The notes below the pieces were generated by a model that had not been told where the DNA came from, ran no database searches, and saw only the letters and a program-made list of their open reading frames with translations. The translations under genes were made by a program, and so were the position numbers. A DNA stretch of 64,000 bases, taken from contig NZ_CP131913.1 of the NCBI RefSeq assembly GCF_030704205.1, positions 682,001 through 746,000 of the forward strand. The letters are read 5' to 3'. Of this stretch, positions 18,337 through 27,721 are shown in pieces; within the stretch, counting starts at the first letter, position 1; every line of letters starts with the position of its first letter. The stretch comes from Halomonas alkalicola (lineage in GTDB: Bacteria; Pseudomonadota; Gammaproteobacteria; Pseudomonadales; Halomonadaceae).

Positions 18337-19620
18337 ATGATCGAATACCGCGATACCCCCGTGACGCGGGACGCGCCGACGCGCTCGGTATGGCGGGACT
18401 TCAGCGCCTCCACGCTGGTCACCGGGCTGGTGGCGGTGCTGGTAGGCTACGGCAGCTCGGCGGTGATCATCTTTCAGGCCGCCGAGGCCGCAGGCGCCAG
18501 CGACGCCCAGATCGGCTCCTGGCTGTGGGCGCTGGGCATCGGCATGGGGCTCACCTCGCTGGGGCTGTCGCTGCGCTACCGGATGCCGATCCTCACCGCC
18601 TGGTCGACCCCGGGCGCCGCCCTGCTCGCCACCAGCCTGCCGGGCGTGCCCATGGAGCAGGCGATCGGGGCCTTCCTGTTCTCGGCGGCGCTGATCACCC
18701 TGTGCGGGGTGACCGGCCTGTTCGGCGCCCTGGTGAAGCGTATCCCGCCGGCGCTGGCCGCCGCCCTGCTCGCCGGCGTGCTGCTACGCTTCGGCATCGA
18801 GCTCTTCGCCACCCTGGCCAACGCCTGGCTGCTGCCGCTGGCCATGCTGGCCAGCTACGTGCTGGGGCGTCGCTTCGCGCCCCGCTACGCCATCGTGCTG
18901 GTGCTGCTGGTAGGGGTCAGCCTCACCGCCATGCAGGGGGAGCTGAGCCTTGCCGGAGTGAGCCTCGCCCCGACCCTGCCGGTCTTCACCGCCCCGGCCT
19001 TCTCGCTCGCTACCCTGGTCGGGGTCGGGATCCCGCTCTTCGTGGTCACCATGGCCACCCAGAACCTGCCGGGCATCACGGTGCTGCGGGCCGCCGGCTA
19101 CCGGCCGCCCACCTCACCGCTGATCGGCTGGACCGGGGCGGCCACCCTGGGCCTCGCCCCCTTCGGCGGCTTCGCGCTCAACCTGGCGGCGATCAGCGCT
19201 GCGGTGTGCATGGGGCGGGAAGCCCACGAGGATCCGTCGCGGCGCTACACGGCGGGTGTGGCGGCCGGCGTCGGCTACTTGGTGCTGGGAGTGTTCGGTG
19301 CCACGGTGACGGCTCTCTTTGCGGCGCTGCCGGGCGCGCTGATCGCCGCCCTGGCCGGGCTCGCACTGCTCGGCACCATCGGCAACGGCCTGGCCGCGGC
19401 GATGGCTGACGAACGCCAGCGCGATGCGGCCCTGGTGACCTTTCTCTTCACCGCCTCGGGGGTCACCCTGCTCGGCATCGGGGCCGCCTTCTGGGGGCTG
19501 GTGGCGGGAATGGCGGTGCTGTGGCTCGGTGCCGGCCGGCGACCCGCCGAGCGCCCTCTCACCCAGGAAAGGGCCACGCAGGAGAAGGTGACACAGGATA
19601 AGCAGGCAACGATCGGCTGA
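18337..19620 (+). CDS. BenE-family benzoate/H+ symporter-like transporter
   Basis: The 427-residue protein has about 12 hydrophobic segments and the BenE layout, with FSASTLVTGLVAVLVGYGSSAVIIFQAA at the N-terminus and a PFGGFALNLAAISAAVCMG segment near residue 285. BenE imports benzoate with protons, but many homologues sit away from benzoate genes and none is visible here, so the substrate is uncertain. GGAGGAG precedes ATG 18337. It is probably controlled by the divergent XRE-cupin regulator. Confidence 0.88.
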   Translation: MIEYRDTPVTRDAPTRSVWRDFSASTLVTGLVAVLVGYGSSAVIIFQAAEAAGASDAQIGSWLWALGIGMGLTSLGLSLRYRMPILTAWSTPGAALLATSLPGVPMEQAIGAFLFSAALITLCGVTGLFGALVKRIPPALAAALLAGVLLRFGIELFATLANAWLLPLAMLASYVLGRRFAPRYAIVLVLLVGVSLTAMQGELSLAGVSLAPTLPVFTAPAFSLATLVGVGIPLFVVTMATQNLPGITVLRAAGYRPPTSPLIGWTGAATLGLAPFGGFALNLAAISAAVCMGREAHEDPSRRYTAGVAAGVGYLVLGVFGATVTALFAALPGALIAALAGLALLGTIGNGLAAAMADERQRDAALVTFLFTASGVTLLGIGAAFWGLVAGMAVLWLGAGRRPAERPLTQERATQEKVTQDKQATIG

Positions 19621-19652
19621 GCCCTACGCAAGCCGCCGCCGGGAGTGGCCGA

Positions 19653-20105
19653 TCAGGCCTCGCCGTCGGTGGCGGTGCCGAGCCGCGCCTCGTCGTCGAT
19701 GCCGGCCATGCGCACCAGGGCCAGCGCCTCGTCCAGGCTCGCGACCTCCTCGACCATCATCAGTTCGCTGTCCAGGCTCACCGCCTTGCCGGTCTTCTCG
19801 GAGAGCAGCCGCTCCAGGGAGGCGACGTCCATGCCCTCCTCCAGCCGCATGGCATCCACGCCGGCCGAGGTGTGCCCGCTGGGCAGGTAGATGGTGCCGT
19901 TGGAGAAATCGACCGCGTAGGCGACCACGCCGGGGACGATGAAGAAGAGCAGGCCGACGCCGTTGGCGATCGCCACCACCGGGTCGATGCGCCCGCTCTG
20001 CTGGCCCTTGCGCTCGGGGTGGAAGACGGTGCCGCAGCCCACCAGGGCGGTGATGGACACACCGAGGAGAAGACCGGTCAGGCCGCGACGGAGAGCGGGA
20101 GTCAT
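19653..20105 (-). CDS. Small membrane lipoprotein of unknown function
   Basis: A 150-residue protein with a lipoprotein signal ([23 protein letters not shown]; lipobox LVGC, Cys near 24), a second hydrophobic stretch ([23 protein letters not shown], ~45-68) and a soluble C-terminal part (70-150). The start is chosen for GGAGG 7 bases upstream. It resembles a YceK-like lipoprotein group in the N-terminal half only. It is divergent from proS. No function can be assigned. Confidence 0.75.
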   Translation of the reverse strand: MTPALRRGLTGLLLGVSITALVGCGTVFHPERKGQQSGRIDPVVAIANGVGLLFFIVPGVVAYAVDFSNGTIYLPSGHTSAGVDAMRLEEGMDVASLERLLSEKTGKAVSLDSELMMVEEVASLDEALALVRMAGIDDEARLGTATDGEA

Positions 20106-20258
20106 GCGGAAACCTCCATGAAAGGGGGGAGCCGTGGCGCCGAGCGAGGACATGCGTGACTCGGCGTCGCCTGGCAAACCAGCGAGAGTCTATCACACCC
20201 CGTCCGCAGGCCCAGTCGCGGGAAAACCCGACGGATGACGCCCTTCTCACGGTCGCTT

Positions 20259-20287
20259 TTGCCGCCTCCCGCGCTTGGCCGTACAAT
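20259..20287 (+). promoter_or_regulatory. Sigma-70 promoter of proS
   Basis: TTGCCG (20259-20264) and TACAAT (20282-20287) are separated by exactly 17 bases, about 60 bases upstream of the proS ATG. TACAAT matches the -10 consensus at five of six positions. Confidence 0.6.
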
Positions 20288-20347
20288 GCGCCCATTCGCC
20301 GCCACGACGGCGGCCCGCCATCTGCTGACCGAGGAACCCCGGGACCC

Positions 20348-22069
<1,722 letters not shown>

Positions 22070-22082
22070 CGCGCACCGCCGC

Positions 22083-22736
22083 GTGAAGCGCGCCATCGCG
22101 CTCACCGCGCTCTGCCTGGCCGCCGCCTCCACGGCGGCGGCCAGCGATGACAGCTTCCTGGCCGCTCTGGACGCCGACCGACGCCCCCTGGTGGTCCAGG
22201 CGCTGCCCCCCACGCCCGCCTCCCTGCGCACCACCCTCGACGCCAGCCTCGCCACGCCCCGCGACCCGACCGAGATCTGGGCGGCTCGCCAGTGGCAGAG
22301 CGCCATGGCGCCCTCGCTGGCACGCTTCGTCAAGGACGAGGCGCTGCGCGGCGAGCTGCTGCAGCGGGTCTACCTGGAGGCGCGCCTGGCCAACCTGCCG
22401 CCGGAGCTGGTGCTGGCGGTGATCCAGGTGGAGAGCGCCTTTCGCGCCGACGCGGTCTCCTCCGCCGGGGCCGTGGGCCTGATGCAGATCATGCCCTTCT
22501 GGATCCGCGAGCTGGGCCTTCCCGCCGACGACCTCAAGGACCCATGGCGCAACCTGCGCTACGGCACCACCATCCTGGCCCACTACCTGGCGGTGGAGCG
22601 CAGCGACTTCACTCGGGCGCTGGCCCGCTACAACGGCAGCCTGGGCCAGACCTGGTACCCGGAGCGGGTGATGCGCGCCTGGCAGCGCCACTGGCGCGGG
22701 CCCGCGGAGAACGGACGGGTCACCGTGCAGCGCTGA
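22083..22736 (+). CDS. Periplasmic lytic transglycosylase (SLT domain)
   Basis: Cleaves the glycan strands of peptidoglycan. The 217-residue protein has a signal peptide (VKRAIALTALCLAAASTAAA) and a C-terminal SLT/goose-lysozyme-like domain: the catalytic Glu is in VIQVESAFRADAVSSAGAVGLMQIMP, followed by NLRYGTTILAHYL and ALARYNGS. The GTG start at 22083 is chosen because the signal peptide begins there. No strong ribosome site is visible, so translation may be coupled to proS, which ends 13 bases before. Confidence 0.87.
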   Translation: MKRAIALTALCLAAASTAAASDDSFLAALDADRRPLVVQALPPTPASLRTTLDASLATPRDPTEIWAARQWQSAMAPSLARFVKDEALRGELLQRVYLEARLANLPPELVLAVIQVESAFRADAVSSAGAVGLMQIMPFWIRELGLPADDLKDPWRNLRYGTTILAHYLAVERSDFTRALARYNGSLGQTWYPERVMRAWQRHWRGPAENGRVTVQR

Positions 22737-22779
22737 CGCTGCGCCGCCCCCGCAGCAAGGAACCAAGGAAGGAGTCACC

Positions 22780-23021
22780 ATGGCGCCGCAGGAACGCGCC
22801 CCCACCCTCACCGGTCAACGTCACCGTGCAGGACTTCCGCCGCCTGCGGCGTGGCCTGGCGCTACAGCTGGTGACCGAGGGGGGTGGAGATCGAGGGGGT
22901 GGAGACCGAGGCCCAGGCCGATTTCCTGCGCCGCCATGGGGTGACGCTGATGCAGGGCTACCTGCTGGCCCGACCGGAGCCGGTGGAGGCCTTCCTGGCC
23001 AGGGTCAAGGGCAGTCGCTGA
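22780..23021 (+). pseudogene. Broken short gene ending in an EAL-domain-like tail
   Basis: A good ribosome site (AAGGAAGGAG) precedes ATG 22780, but no single frame stays open. From about 22888 one frame reads [15 protein letters not shown], then [14 protein letters not shown] and a stop at 23019-23021, which matches the C-terminal end of EAL (cyclic-di-GMP phosphodiesterase) domains. Runs of G and C nearby suggest at least one frameshift. No EAL catalytic core is present upstream, so this is a remnant. It overlaps the 3' end of the kinase gene on the other strand. Confidence 0.5.
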
Positions 23022-24213
23022 CCATGCCGGCCGGACTCACCAGCCCGGCGGCGGCGAGCCCCGCCAGCAGGGCCTGGACATCCTCGAGCACCCTGACCCA
23101 CGGCAGCCCGAAGTGCTCGCCCAGCAGCTCCGCCAGCTCTTCGGGGCTCAGGGGTTCATGGCGCAGCAGCTGCCAGATCAGCCGGCCGGTGGGGTTGAGC
23201 CGGTGGATCGCCCCGCTGGCCACCTCCACCAGGAAGAGTTCGTCGTCCAGCGGATAGTCGAGGACGCTCTGCTCGGGCGCCCAGGGGCCATCCGGCAGGG
23301 CCCCCGTCGACAGCGTCGGGCGCGCCACCAGACTGGCCGCCGGCAGCGCTGCCGGCAGTGGCCCGCTCAGGGCCTCACCCAGGGCCCTGGCCGCCGCCAG
23401 CGGCTCCGAATAGCGCAGCAGCAGACAGGGAACCTGCCCCATCAGCGGCAGGAAGCGCTCCATCAGGGCCTCGCTCGCGACCTCAGGGGCAAAGTTCTCG
23501 CATAGCAGCTGCAGCAGCCCCTCTCCCGGCGCCAGTCGGCTAAGCGCCGGGGCCACGGCCCCCTCGTCCCGCGCCAGCAGCACCACGGCACCCAGCGGGC
23601 GAACCTCGCCGTGGGACGCCAACCGACCACGCGGCGGCACCACGTAGCGGTAGCGCCTGTCGGCAGGCCCGGCATGGCGCTCGGCGTAGTCGAGGAAGCC
23701 GGGGGCGAAGCTCTCCGGCAACGGCAGGCGCAGGCGGGGAACGATGCCCAGCGCCATGCCCTCGCCCTCTGGCGTCAGGGCCAGCACATCATCACCGAAC
23801 ACCCGGAAGCCCGCGGCGGCGAAGGCGGCCGTCAGGGTGCTCTTGCCCGCCCGGTGGGGGGCCGGAAAGATCATCAGGCGCCCGTCGACCTCCACCGAAC
23901 CGCCATGCAGCCCGATGCTGTCGGGGTGGCGGTCGAAGTATTCGCCGACCAGGTCGGCAATCAGGCTGCAGGCGGCCTCGGTGGGGGTGGAGAGAAAGAG
24001 ACCCTCCGGCAGGGCCGGCGAGTGCTGGCGGTAGCCCCGCCCCTCGCGACCAAGCCGGATCGGCGGGGCCGCCCCCTCGGCCTCGACCACCTCGACAGGC
24101 CATCCCGCCATCGCCGCCCGCAGGGCATCGAGCACTTCGGGACAGTCGCTCAGACGCAGCACCCGGCCGAGGCTGGCCAGGCACAGGTCACATGACGCAG
24201 CGGCCCTCACCAT
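23005..24213 (-). CDS. HPr-kinase-like protein fused to a PqqD-like domain
   Basis: A 402-residue protein. Residues ~90-300 resemble HprK-related kinases: Walker A-like APHRAGKST (118-126), GDDVLALT acidic pair near 140, and MIFPAP before the P-loop. Residues ~310-390 resemble PqqD, a peptide-chaperone fold ([17 protein letters not shown] ... [14 protein letters not shown]). Such pairs are known beside peptide-modification cassettes. Its ATG overlaps the stop of the upstream Tat-repeat gene (ATGGTGA), so the two are coupled. Kinase activity and substrate are inferred; the Ser/Tyr-rich neighbour is an obvious candidate substrate. The Walker A first Gly is replaced by Ala. Confidence 0.8.
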   Translation of the reverse strand: MVRAAASCDLCLASLGRVLRLSDCPEVLDALRAAMAGWPVEVVEAEGAAPPIRLGREGRGYRQHSPALPEGLFLSTPTEAACSLIADLVGEYFDRHPDSIGLHGGSVEVDGRLMIFPAPHRAGKSTLTAAFAAAGFRVFGDDVLALTPEGEGMALGIVPRLRLPLPESFAPGFLDYAERHAGPADRRYRYVVPPRGRLASHGEVRPLGAVVLLARDEGAVAPALSRLAPGEGLLQLLCENFAPEVASEALMERFLPLMGQVPCLLLRYSEPLAAARALGEALSGPLPAALPAASLVARPTLSTGALPDGPWAPEQSVLDYPLDDELFLVEVASGAIHRLNPTGRLIWQLLRHEPLSPEELAELLGEHFGLPWVRVLEDVQALLAGLAAAGLVSPAGMVSDCP

Positions 24214-24563
24214 CGGGGGGGGGGGGAGACGGAGACGATCAGTCGGATCCCGCTGCGCTCATCGTCGCGGCGATAATCGCGATCGCGATAGACGCCATCG
24301 CGGCGGTCGCGACGATAGCCGCCGCTGGGTCGTGAATAGCTCGGGCGGGAATAGCCTGGGCGGCTGAAGCTCGGGCGGGAGTAGCCGGGACGGCTGAAGC
24401 TGGGACGGGAGCGTCGGGAGTGCTGGGCCTGTGCCTGGCCGAGGCTGAAGAGGGTCGGGGCGACGTAGGCGCCGGCGATCCCGATGCCCAGGGTCGCCAG
24501 CAGCCGGCGTCGGCTCTGGCGCTTGCGCTCGTTCGGGCTCTCGGTGTCACGCTGGGCGGTCAT
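24207..24563 (-). CDS. Tat-signal small protein with Ser-Arg-Pro/Tyr repeats
   Basis: A 118-residue protein. Residues ~15-48 form a Tat-like signal: SRRRLLATLGIGIAGAYVAPTLF then an AQA site. Residues ~50-80 hold repeating SRPSFSRPGY units (about three, ending SRPSYSRPS). The rest is rich in Arg, Asp and Tyr, ending with a Pro run encoded by the 12-base homopolymer. GGAGAG precedes ATG 24563 by six bases. It lies directly upstream of, and overlaps, the HprK-like/PqqD gene. It may be a secreted substrate or precursor of that enzyme (inference). No known family recognised. Confidence 0.72.
   Translation of the reverse strand: MTAQRDTESPNERKRQSRRRLLATLGIGIAGAYVAPTLFSLGQAQAQHSRRSRPSFSRPGYSRPSFSRPGYSRPSYSRPSGGYRRDRRDGVYRDRDYRRDDERSGIRLIVSVSPPPRW
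24215..24226. repeat. G12 homopolymer at the Tat-protein/kinase junction
   Basis: Twelve consecutive G (C on the coding strand) encode the last prolines of the Tat protein, just before the overlapping kinase start. With one more base the two frames would join into a single protein; with one fewer the Tat protein ends about 12 codons later. This is a possible slippage site, or a sequencing-length error. Confidence 0.9.
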
Positions 24564-24698
24564 GGCGGGCTCTCCGGATTATCGAACAGCGTTCATTCTA
24601 GCGCTGCCCAGACCCGCTTCACCAGCCGACCAGGGAGACCTGGCGATGATCGCGGCCGGGTTCCGCGAAGCCTGCACATTCTGCCCGGCGCCGTCGGT

Positions 24699-24730
24699 CA
24701 AAAACGACAGGCGGACAAAAACGACAGGCG
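24699..24730. repeat. Tandem pair of a 15-base unit, period 17
   Basis: CAAAAACGACAGGCG occurs at 24699-24713 and again at 24716-24730. It lies in the gap between the Tat-repeat gene and the ccoM-like terminator. No function is evident. The remaining ~110 bases up to 24563 hold the ribosome site of the Tat gene and nothing else recognised. Confidence 0.85.
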
Positions 24731-24757
24731 AAAAAAAGCCGACCCAAGTGGGTCGGC
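24731..24757 (-). terminator. Rho-independent terminator of the ccoM-like gene
   Basis: Stem GCCGACCC/GGGTCGGC (24738-24745 with 24750-24757). On the minus strand it is followed by seven T (complement of 24731-24737), about 50 bases after the ccoM-like stop. Confidence 0.88.
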
Positions 24758-24808
24758 TACAGGGGGGATGACTCCCCCCTCCCCTGACGACTCTTGATGC
24801 AGCTGGCT

Positions 24809-24922
24809 TCAGTGCTTCTTCTTGCGATGATCCCGCACGATGAAGGTAATCCAGCCACCCATGAAAGCGATCATCATCGCGACGGTGACCAACCCGAAGA
24901 TTACGGCGTCATCCAGATACAT
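24809..24922 (-). CDS. ccoM: CcoM-like single-helix subunit of cbb3 cytochrome oxidase (37 aa)
   Basis: A 37-codon gene with ATG preceded by GGGAGG. The product starts MYLDDAVIFGLVTVAMM, has one membrane helix (about residues 6-29) and a basic tail ending HRKKKH. The layout resembles CcoM of Pseudomonas cbb3 oxidase: short acidic N-terminus, a VVTV-like helix start and a lysine tail. It has its own terminator and, upstream, an ANR/FNR box with a well-spaced -10, which fits a microaerobic respiration gene. No other cco gene is in the window; in Pseudomonas ccoM is also apart from the main operon. The family call is from recall and needs a profile search. Confidence 0.65.
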   Translation of the reverse strand: MYLDDAVIFGLVTVAMMIAFMGGWITFIVRDHRKKKH

Positions 24923-24983
24923 GTGCGTGTCCTCCCGTCTCGATGTGTTGAGAGGACTTTAGCCCGGGGAGGCGGGAAAAAAC

Positions 24984-24997
24984 CTGACCTGCATCAA
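24984..24997 (-). promoter_or_regulatory. ANR/FNR-type box of the ccoM-like promoter
   Basis: On the minus strand it reads TTGATGCAGGTCAG, one base off the ANR consensus TTGAT-N4-GTCAA. A -10-like TAAAGT begins about 29 bases after the box centre, which puts the box near -41.5, the class II activator position. The ccoM-like start lies further downstream on the same strand. Confidence 0.7.
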
Positions 24998-25033
24998 ATT
25001 CGACTCCGCCGCCCCGCGGGGGCGGGACGAATA

Positions 25034-25047
25034 TTGATGCAGGTCAG
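25034..25047 (+). promoter_or_regulatory. Second ANR/FNR-type box, inverted
   Basis: The same 14 bases as the first box but on the plus strand, 50 bases away, giving a large inverted repeat (24984-25047). The spacer is a GC-rich palindrome, so the DNA or RNA could form a long hairpin. It may be an upstream second site or part of the 3' region of the FKBP gene that ends at 25051. Confidence 0.55.
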
Positions 25048-25050
25048 TTT

Positions 25051-25560
25051 TCACAGCACCTTCTTGTCTTCCACGCTGGCGTGATCGGTGCCGGGCGGCA
25101 GCGGATGGCCCTTGGCAAGCTCCGCGCGAGTGGCGTCGCGCACCCCGAGCACCTCCAGCCGATAGCGCAGGGTGCGGCCCGCCAGCGGATGGTTGGTGTC
25201 GATCAGCACGCTGTCATCGCGCACCTCCAGCACCGTGACCACCTGGGGGCCGGCTTCGCCGGGGGTCTGGAAGCGCATGCCCGGCGCCAGATCGCTTACC
25301 GGGAAGGCGCCGCGGCCGACCTCGCGCACCAGCGCCTCGTTGCGCAGCCCGTAGGCCTCCGCCGGCATCAGGGTCACGGAGAGTTCGGCGCCCGCGGCCT
25401 GGCCCTCCAGGGCACGCTCCAGCCCCTCGACGATATTGTGGTGGCCGTGGAGGTACTCCAGGGGCTGCTGGCGGGCACGGGAGTCATCCAGCAGCGCGCC
25501 GTCGGCGGTATCGGTCAGGACATAGTGCAGGGTCACGACCCGCTGGGGGGCGATCGTCAT
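25051..25560 (-). CDS. SlyD-like FKBP-type peptidyl-prolyl isomerase
   Basis: A 169-residue cytosolic FKBP of the SlyD/SlpA class. It has the split FKBP fold with an inserted flap domain (~70-125): VTLHYVLTDTADGALLDDS, then EYLHGHHNIVEGLERALEGQAAG and the PAEAYG segment before the flap; ITLMP-type and NHPLAGRTLRYRLEVLGV mark the C-terminal strand. It lacks the histidine-rich metal tail of E. coli SlyD, so nickel delivery is doubtful. GAGGAG precedes the ATG. It follows rfaH on the same strand with a 38-base gap. Confidence 0.88.
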   Translation of the reverse strand: MTIAPQRVVTLHYVLTDTADGALLDDSRARQQPLEYLHGHHNIVEGLERALEGQAAGAELSVTLMPAEAYGLRNEALVREVGRGAFPVSDLAPGMRFQTPGEAGPQVVTVLEVRDDSVLIDTNHPLAGRTLRYRLEVLGVRDATRAELAKGHPLPPGTDHASVEDKKVL

Positions 25561-25598
25561 GGCAGTCTCCTCGGACAGGAACGGGGGGGCGTTATGGC

Positions 25599-26135
25599 TC
25601 AGCTGCGGCGCAGCTGGGCCACCGGTACCTCCAGGCGCTGCTGGCGGTGCAGCAGGTTGAGCAGCACGATGGCGCGCTCCTCCCCCTTGTGGCTGGCAAA
25701 GACCGCCTGCAGGTCCTTGAAGGGCCCCTCGGTGATGGTGACCGGCTCGCCGGTGCGGAAGTAGAGGTTGACGGTGGCGTCGTCGCGCTCGCTGCCGTGC
25801 TCACGCAGGGTGGTGATCAGCGCATCGCTCACCGCCACCGGCATGTCTCCGAAGCCGACCAGCTTCAGCACGCCGCGGGTCGAGCGGATCGGGCGCCAGT
25901 TGCTGACCAGCCGATCGAGGTGAATGAACAGGTAGTAGGGGAACAGCGGCTCGCTGACCCACTCGAGCTTGCCGCGGCGCTTCTTCTGCACCTCGAGCAC
26001 CGGGTGGAACACCTCGTAGCCCTGGTTGGCCAGGTGCTCGGCGGCACGGAACGACTCACCGCCCTTGCACTGGATCACGTACCAGCGGGGGACGGCCTCG
26101 TCGCCGGACTCAAGGGTCGCATCGTTCTCGTTCAT
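25599..26135 (-). CDS. rfaH: Transcription/translation antitermination factor RfaH
   Basis: NusG paralogue that binds paused RNA polymerase at ops sites and lets it read through long operons, often for cell-surface genes. The 178-residue protein has the NGN domain (residues ~15-115, with RWYVIQCKGGESFRAAEHLANQGYEVFHP and the LFPYYLFIH strand) and a C-terminal KOW domain (LYFRTGEPVTITEGPFKDLQAVF). The shortened N-terminal wording and the absence of the NusG PGYV element favour RfaH over NusG. No ops element was sought exhaustively in this window. Confidence 0.87.
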   Translation of the reverse strand: MNENDATLESGDEAVPRWYVIQCKGGESFRAAEHLANQGYEVFHPVLEVQKKRRGKLEWVSEPLFPYYLFIHLDRLVSNWRPIRSTRGVLKLVGFGDMPVAVSDALITTLREHGSERDDATVNLYFRTGEPVTITEGPFKDLQAVFASHKGEERAIVLLNLLHRQQRLEVPVAQLRRS

Positions 26136-26304
26136 GGGACACCTGACAGGTAGGGCTGGACGCTGGTATCACCGCCCGGGCTCTGCAACAATCGGCGCGA
26201 TGCCCGGGCCGTCGGCTCGGCAGCCAACCCCCTGATTCTACCATCGATGGTGACCGCCTGTGACGGCCCGCCGTCCGGGTGGCTCGCAAGGAGTGCCCTG
26301 CCCG

Positions 26305-27684
26305 ATGCCAAGCCCCATGCCCAGCCCAACGCCGCACCGCAGCTGGCGCGACGCCCTGGCGATCTACCTGCGTGCGCCGGTGATCACCATGCTGTTCCTC
26401 GGCTTCTCGGCCGGCCTGCCCTTCCTGCTGGTGTTCTCGACCCTCTCGGCCTGGCTGCGCAGCGATGGGGTCGAGGTGGCCGCCATCGGCTTCTTCTCCT
26501 GGATCGGCATCCTCTATTCGATCAAGTTCTTCTGGGCGCCGGTGGTGGATCGCCTGGCCCTGCCGCTGCTGACCCGCACCTTCGGCCAACGGCGCGGCTG
26601 GATGCTGCTGGCCCAGGCGATGATCGCCGCCGGCCTGGTGGGGCTGGCCAGCCTCGATCCGACCCGGAACCTGGCCATGGTGGCGGGTTTCGCGCTGCTG
26701 GTGGCCTTCGGCAGCGCCACCCAGGACATCGCCATCGACGCCTTCCGCATCGAGTCGGCCCCGGACGATATCCAGGCGGCCATGGCCTCCACCTACATCA
26801 TCGGCTACCGCGGCGGGCTGCTGGCCGCCGGTGCCGGCGCCATGTACTGGGCCTCCTGGCTCTCCTGGGAGGCGGCCTACCTGACCATGGCCGCCCTGGT
26901 GGGCATCGGGGTGGTCACCGTACTGCTGCGGCCTGAGCCTGCGCGCCTTTCGCTCACCACCCAGCTGATCCACGAGCCGAAGGTGCGCGCCTTCCTGCGC
27001 GCCAGCCGCGGCAAGCCGCGCCAGCTGCGCCGCCTGGGCGCCTGGGTGATCGGCGCCATCGTCTGCCCCTTCACCGACTTCTTCAGCCGCCACCGCCTCA
27101 AGGCGCTGTGGCTGCTGGTGTTCATCGCCGTGTTCCGGATCAGCGACCTGGCCATGGCCTCCATGGCCAACCCGCTCTATATCGACATGGGCTTCTCCCT
27201 GGCCACCATCGCCAACGTCACCACCGTCTTCGGCATCGCCATGAGCGTGACCGGGGGGATCCTGGGGGGGCTTCTGGTGGCGCGCTACGGCATCGGGCCG
27301 ATCCTGGTGCTGGGGGCGGCGTCTGCCACCCTGACCAACCTGCTGTTCGCCGCCCTGGCCCTGGCCGGCCAGAGCCTGCCGATGCTGGTGATGGCGATCG
27401 TCGGGGATAACCTGGCCAACGGCCTGGCCAGCGCGGTGTTCATCGCCTTCCTCTCCAGCCTAACGTCAAGGGCATATACCGCGACCCAGTACGCGCTCTT
27501 CTCGTCGCTGATGACCCTGCCGGGCAAGTTCCTCAGCGGCTTCGGCGGGCTGGTGGTGGCCGCCGAGGGCTACGCCACCTTCTTCGTCATTGCCACGGCC
27601 CTGGGCCTGCCGGCGATCGCGCTGGCGATCTGGATCAGCCGCGACCGCGACCTGGTGCCGGCCCCGCTGGCCCGCGGGACCTGA
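26305..27684 (+). CDS. ampG: AmpG-family muropeptide permease (MFS)
   Basis: A 459-residue inner-membrane MFS protein with about 12-14 helices. The N-terminus APVITMLFLGFSAGLPFLLVFSTLSAWLR and the SWIGILYSIKFFWAPVVDR segment are typical of AmpG, which imports GlcNAc-anhydroMurNAc peptides for cell-wall recycling. ATG 26305 has AAGGAG 11 bases upstream; the frame is open to 26260. It is divergent from rfaH. Some family members carry other solutes, so the substrate is likely but not certain. Confidence 0.88.
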   Translation: MPSPMPSPTPHRSWRDALAIYLRAPVITMLFLGFSAGLPFLLVFSTLSAWLRSDGVEVAAIGFFSWIGILYSIKFFWAPVVDRLALPLLTRTFGQRRGWMLLAQAMIAAGLVGLASLDPTRNLAMVAGFALLVAFGSATQDIAIDAFRIESAPDDIQAAMASTYIIGYRGGLLAAGAGAMYWASWLSWEAAYLTMAALVGIGVVTVLLRPEPARLSLTTQLIHEPKVRAFLRASRGKPRQLRRLGAWVIGAIVCPFTDFFSRHRLKALWLLVFIAVFRISDLAMASMANPLYIDMGFSLATIANVTTVFGIAMSVTGGILGGLLVARYGIGPILVLGAASATLTNLLFAALALAGQSLPMLVMAIVGDNLANGLASAVFIAFLSSLTSRAYTATQYALFSSLMTLPGKFLSGFGGLVVAAEGYATFFVIATALGLPAIALAIWISRDRDLVPAPLARGT

Positions 27685-27721
27685 CAGCTTAAGCACGGCT
27701 GGCCCTGCGGGCGCCGGGAGA

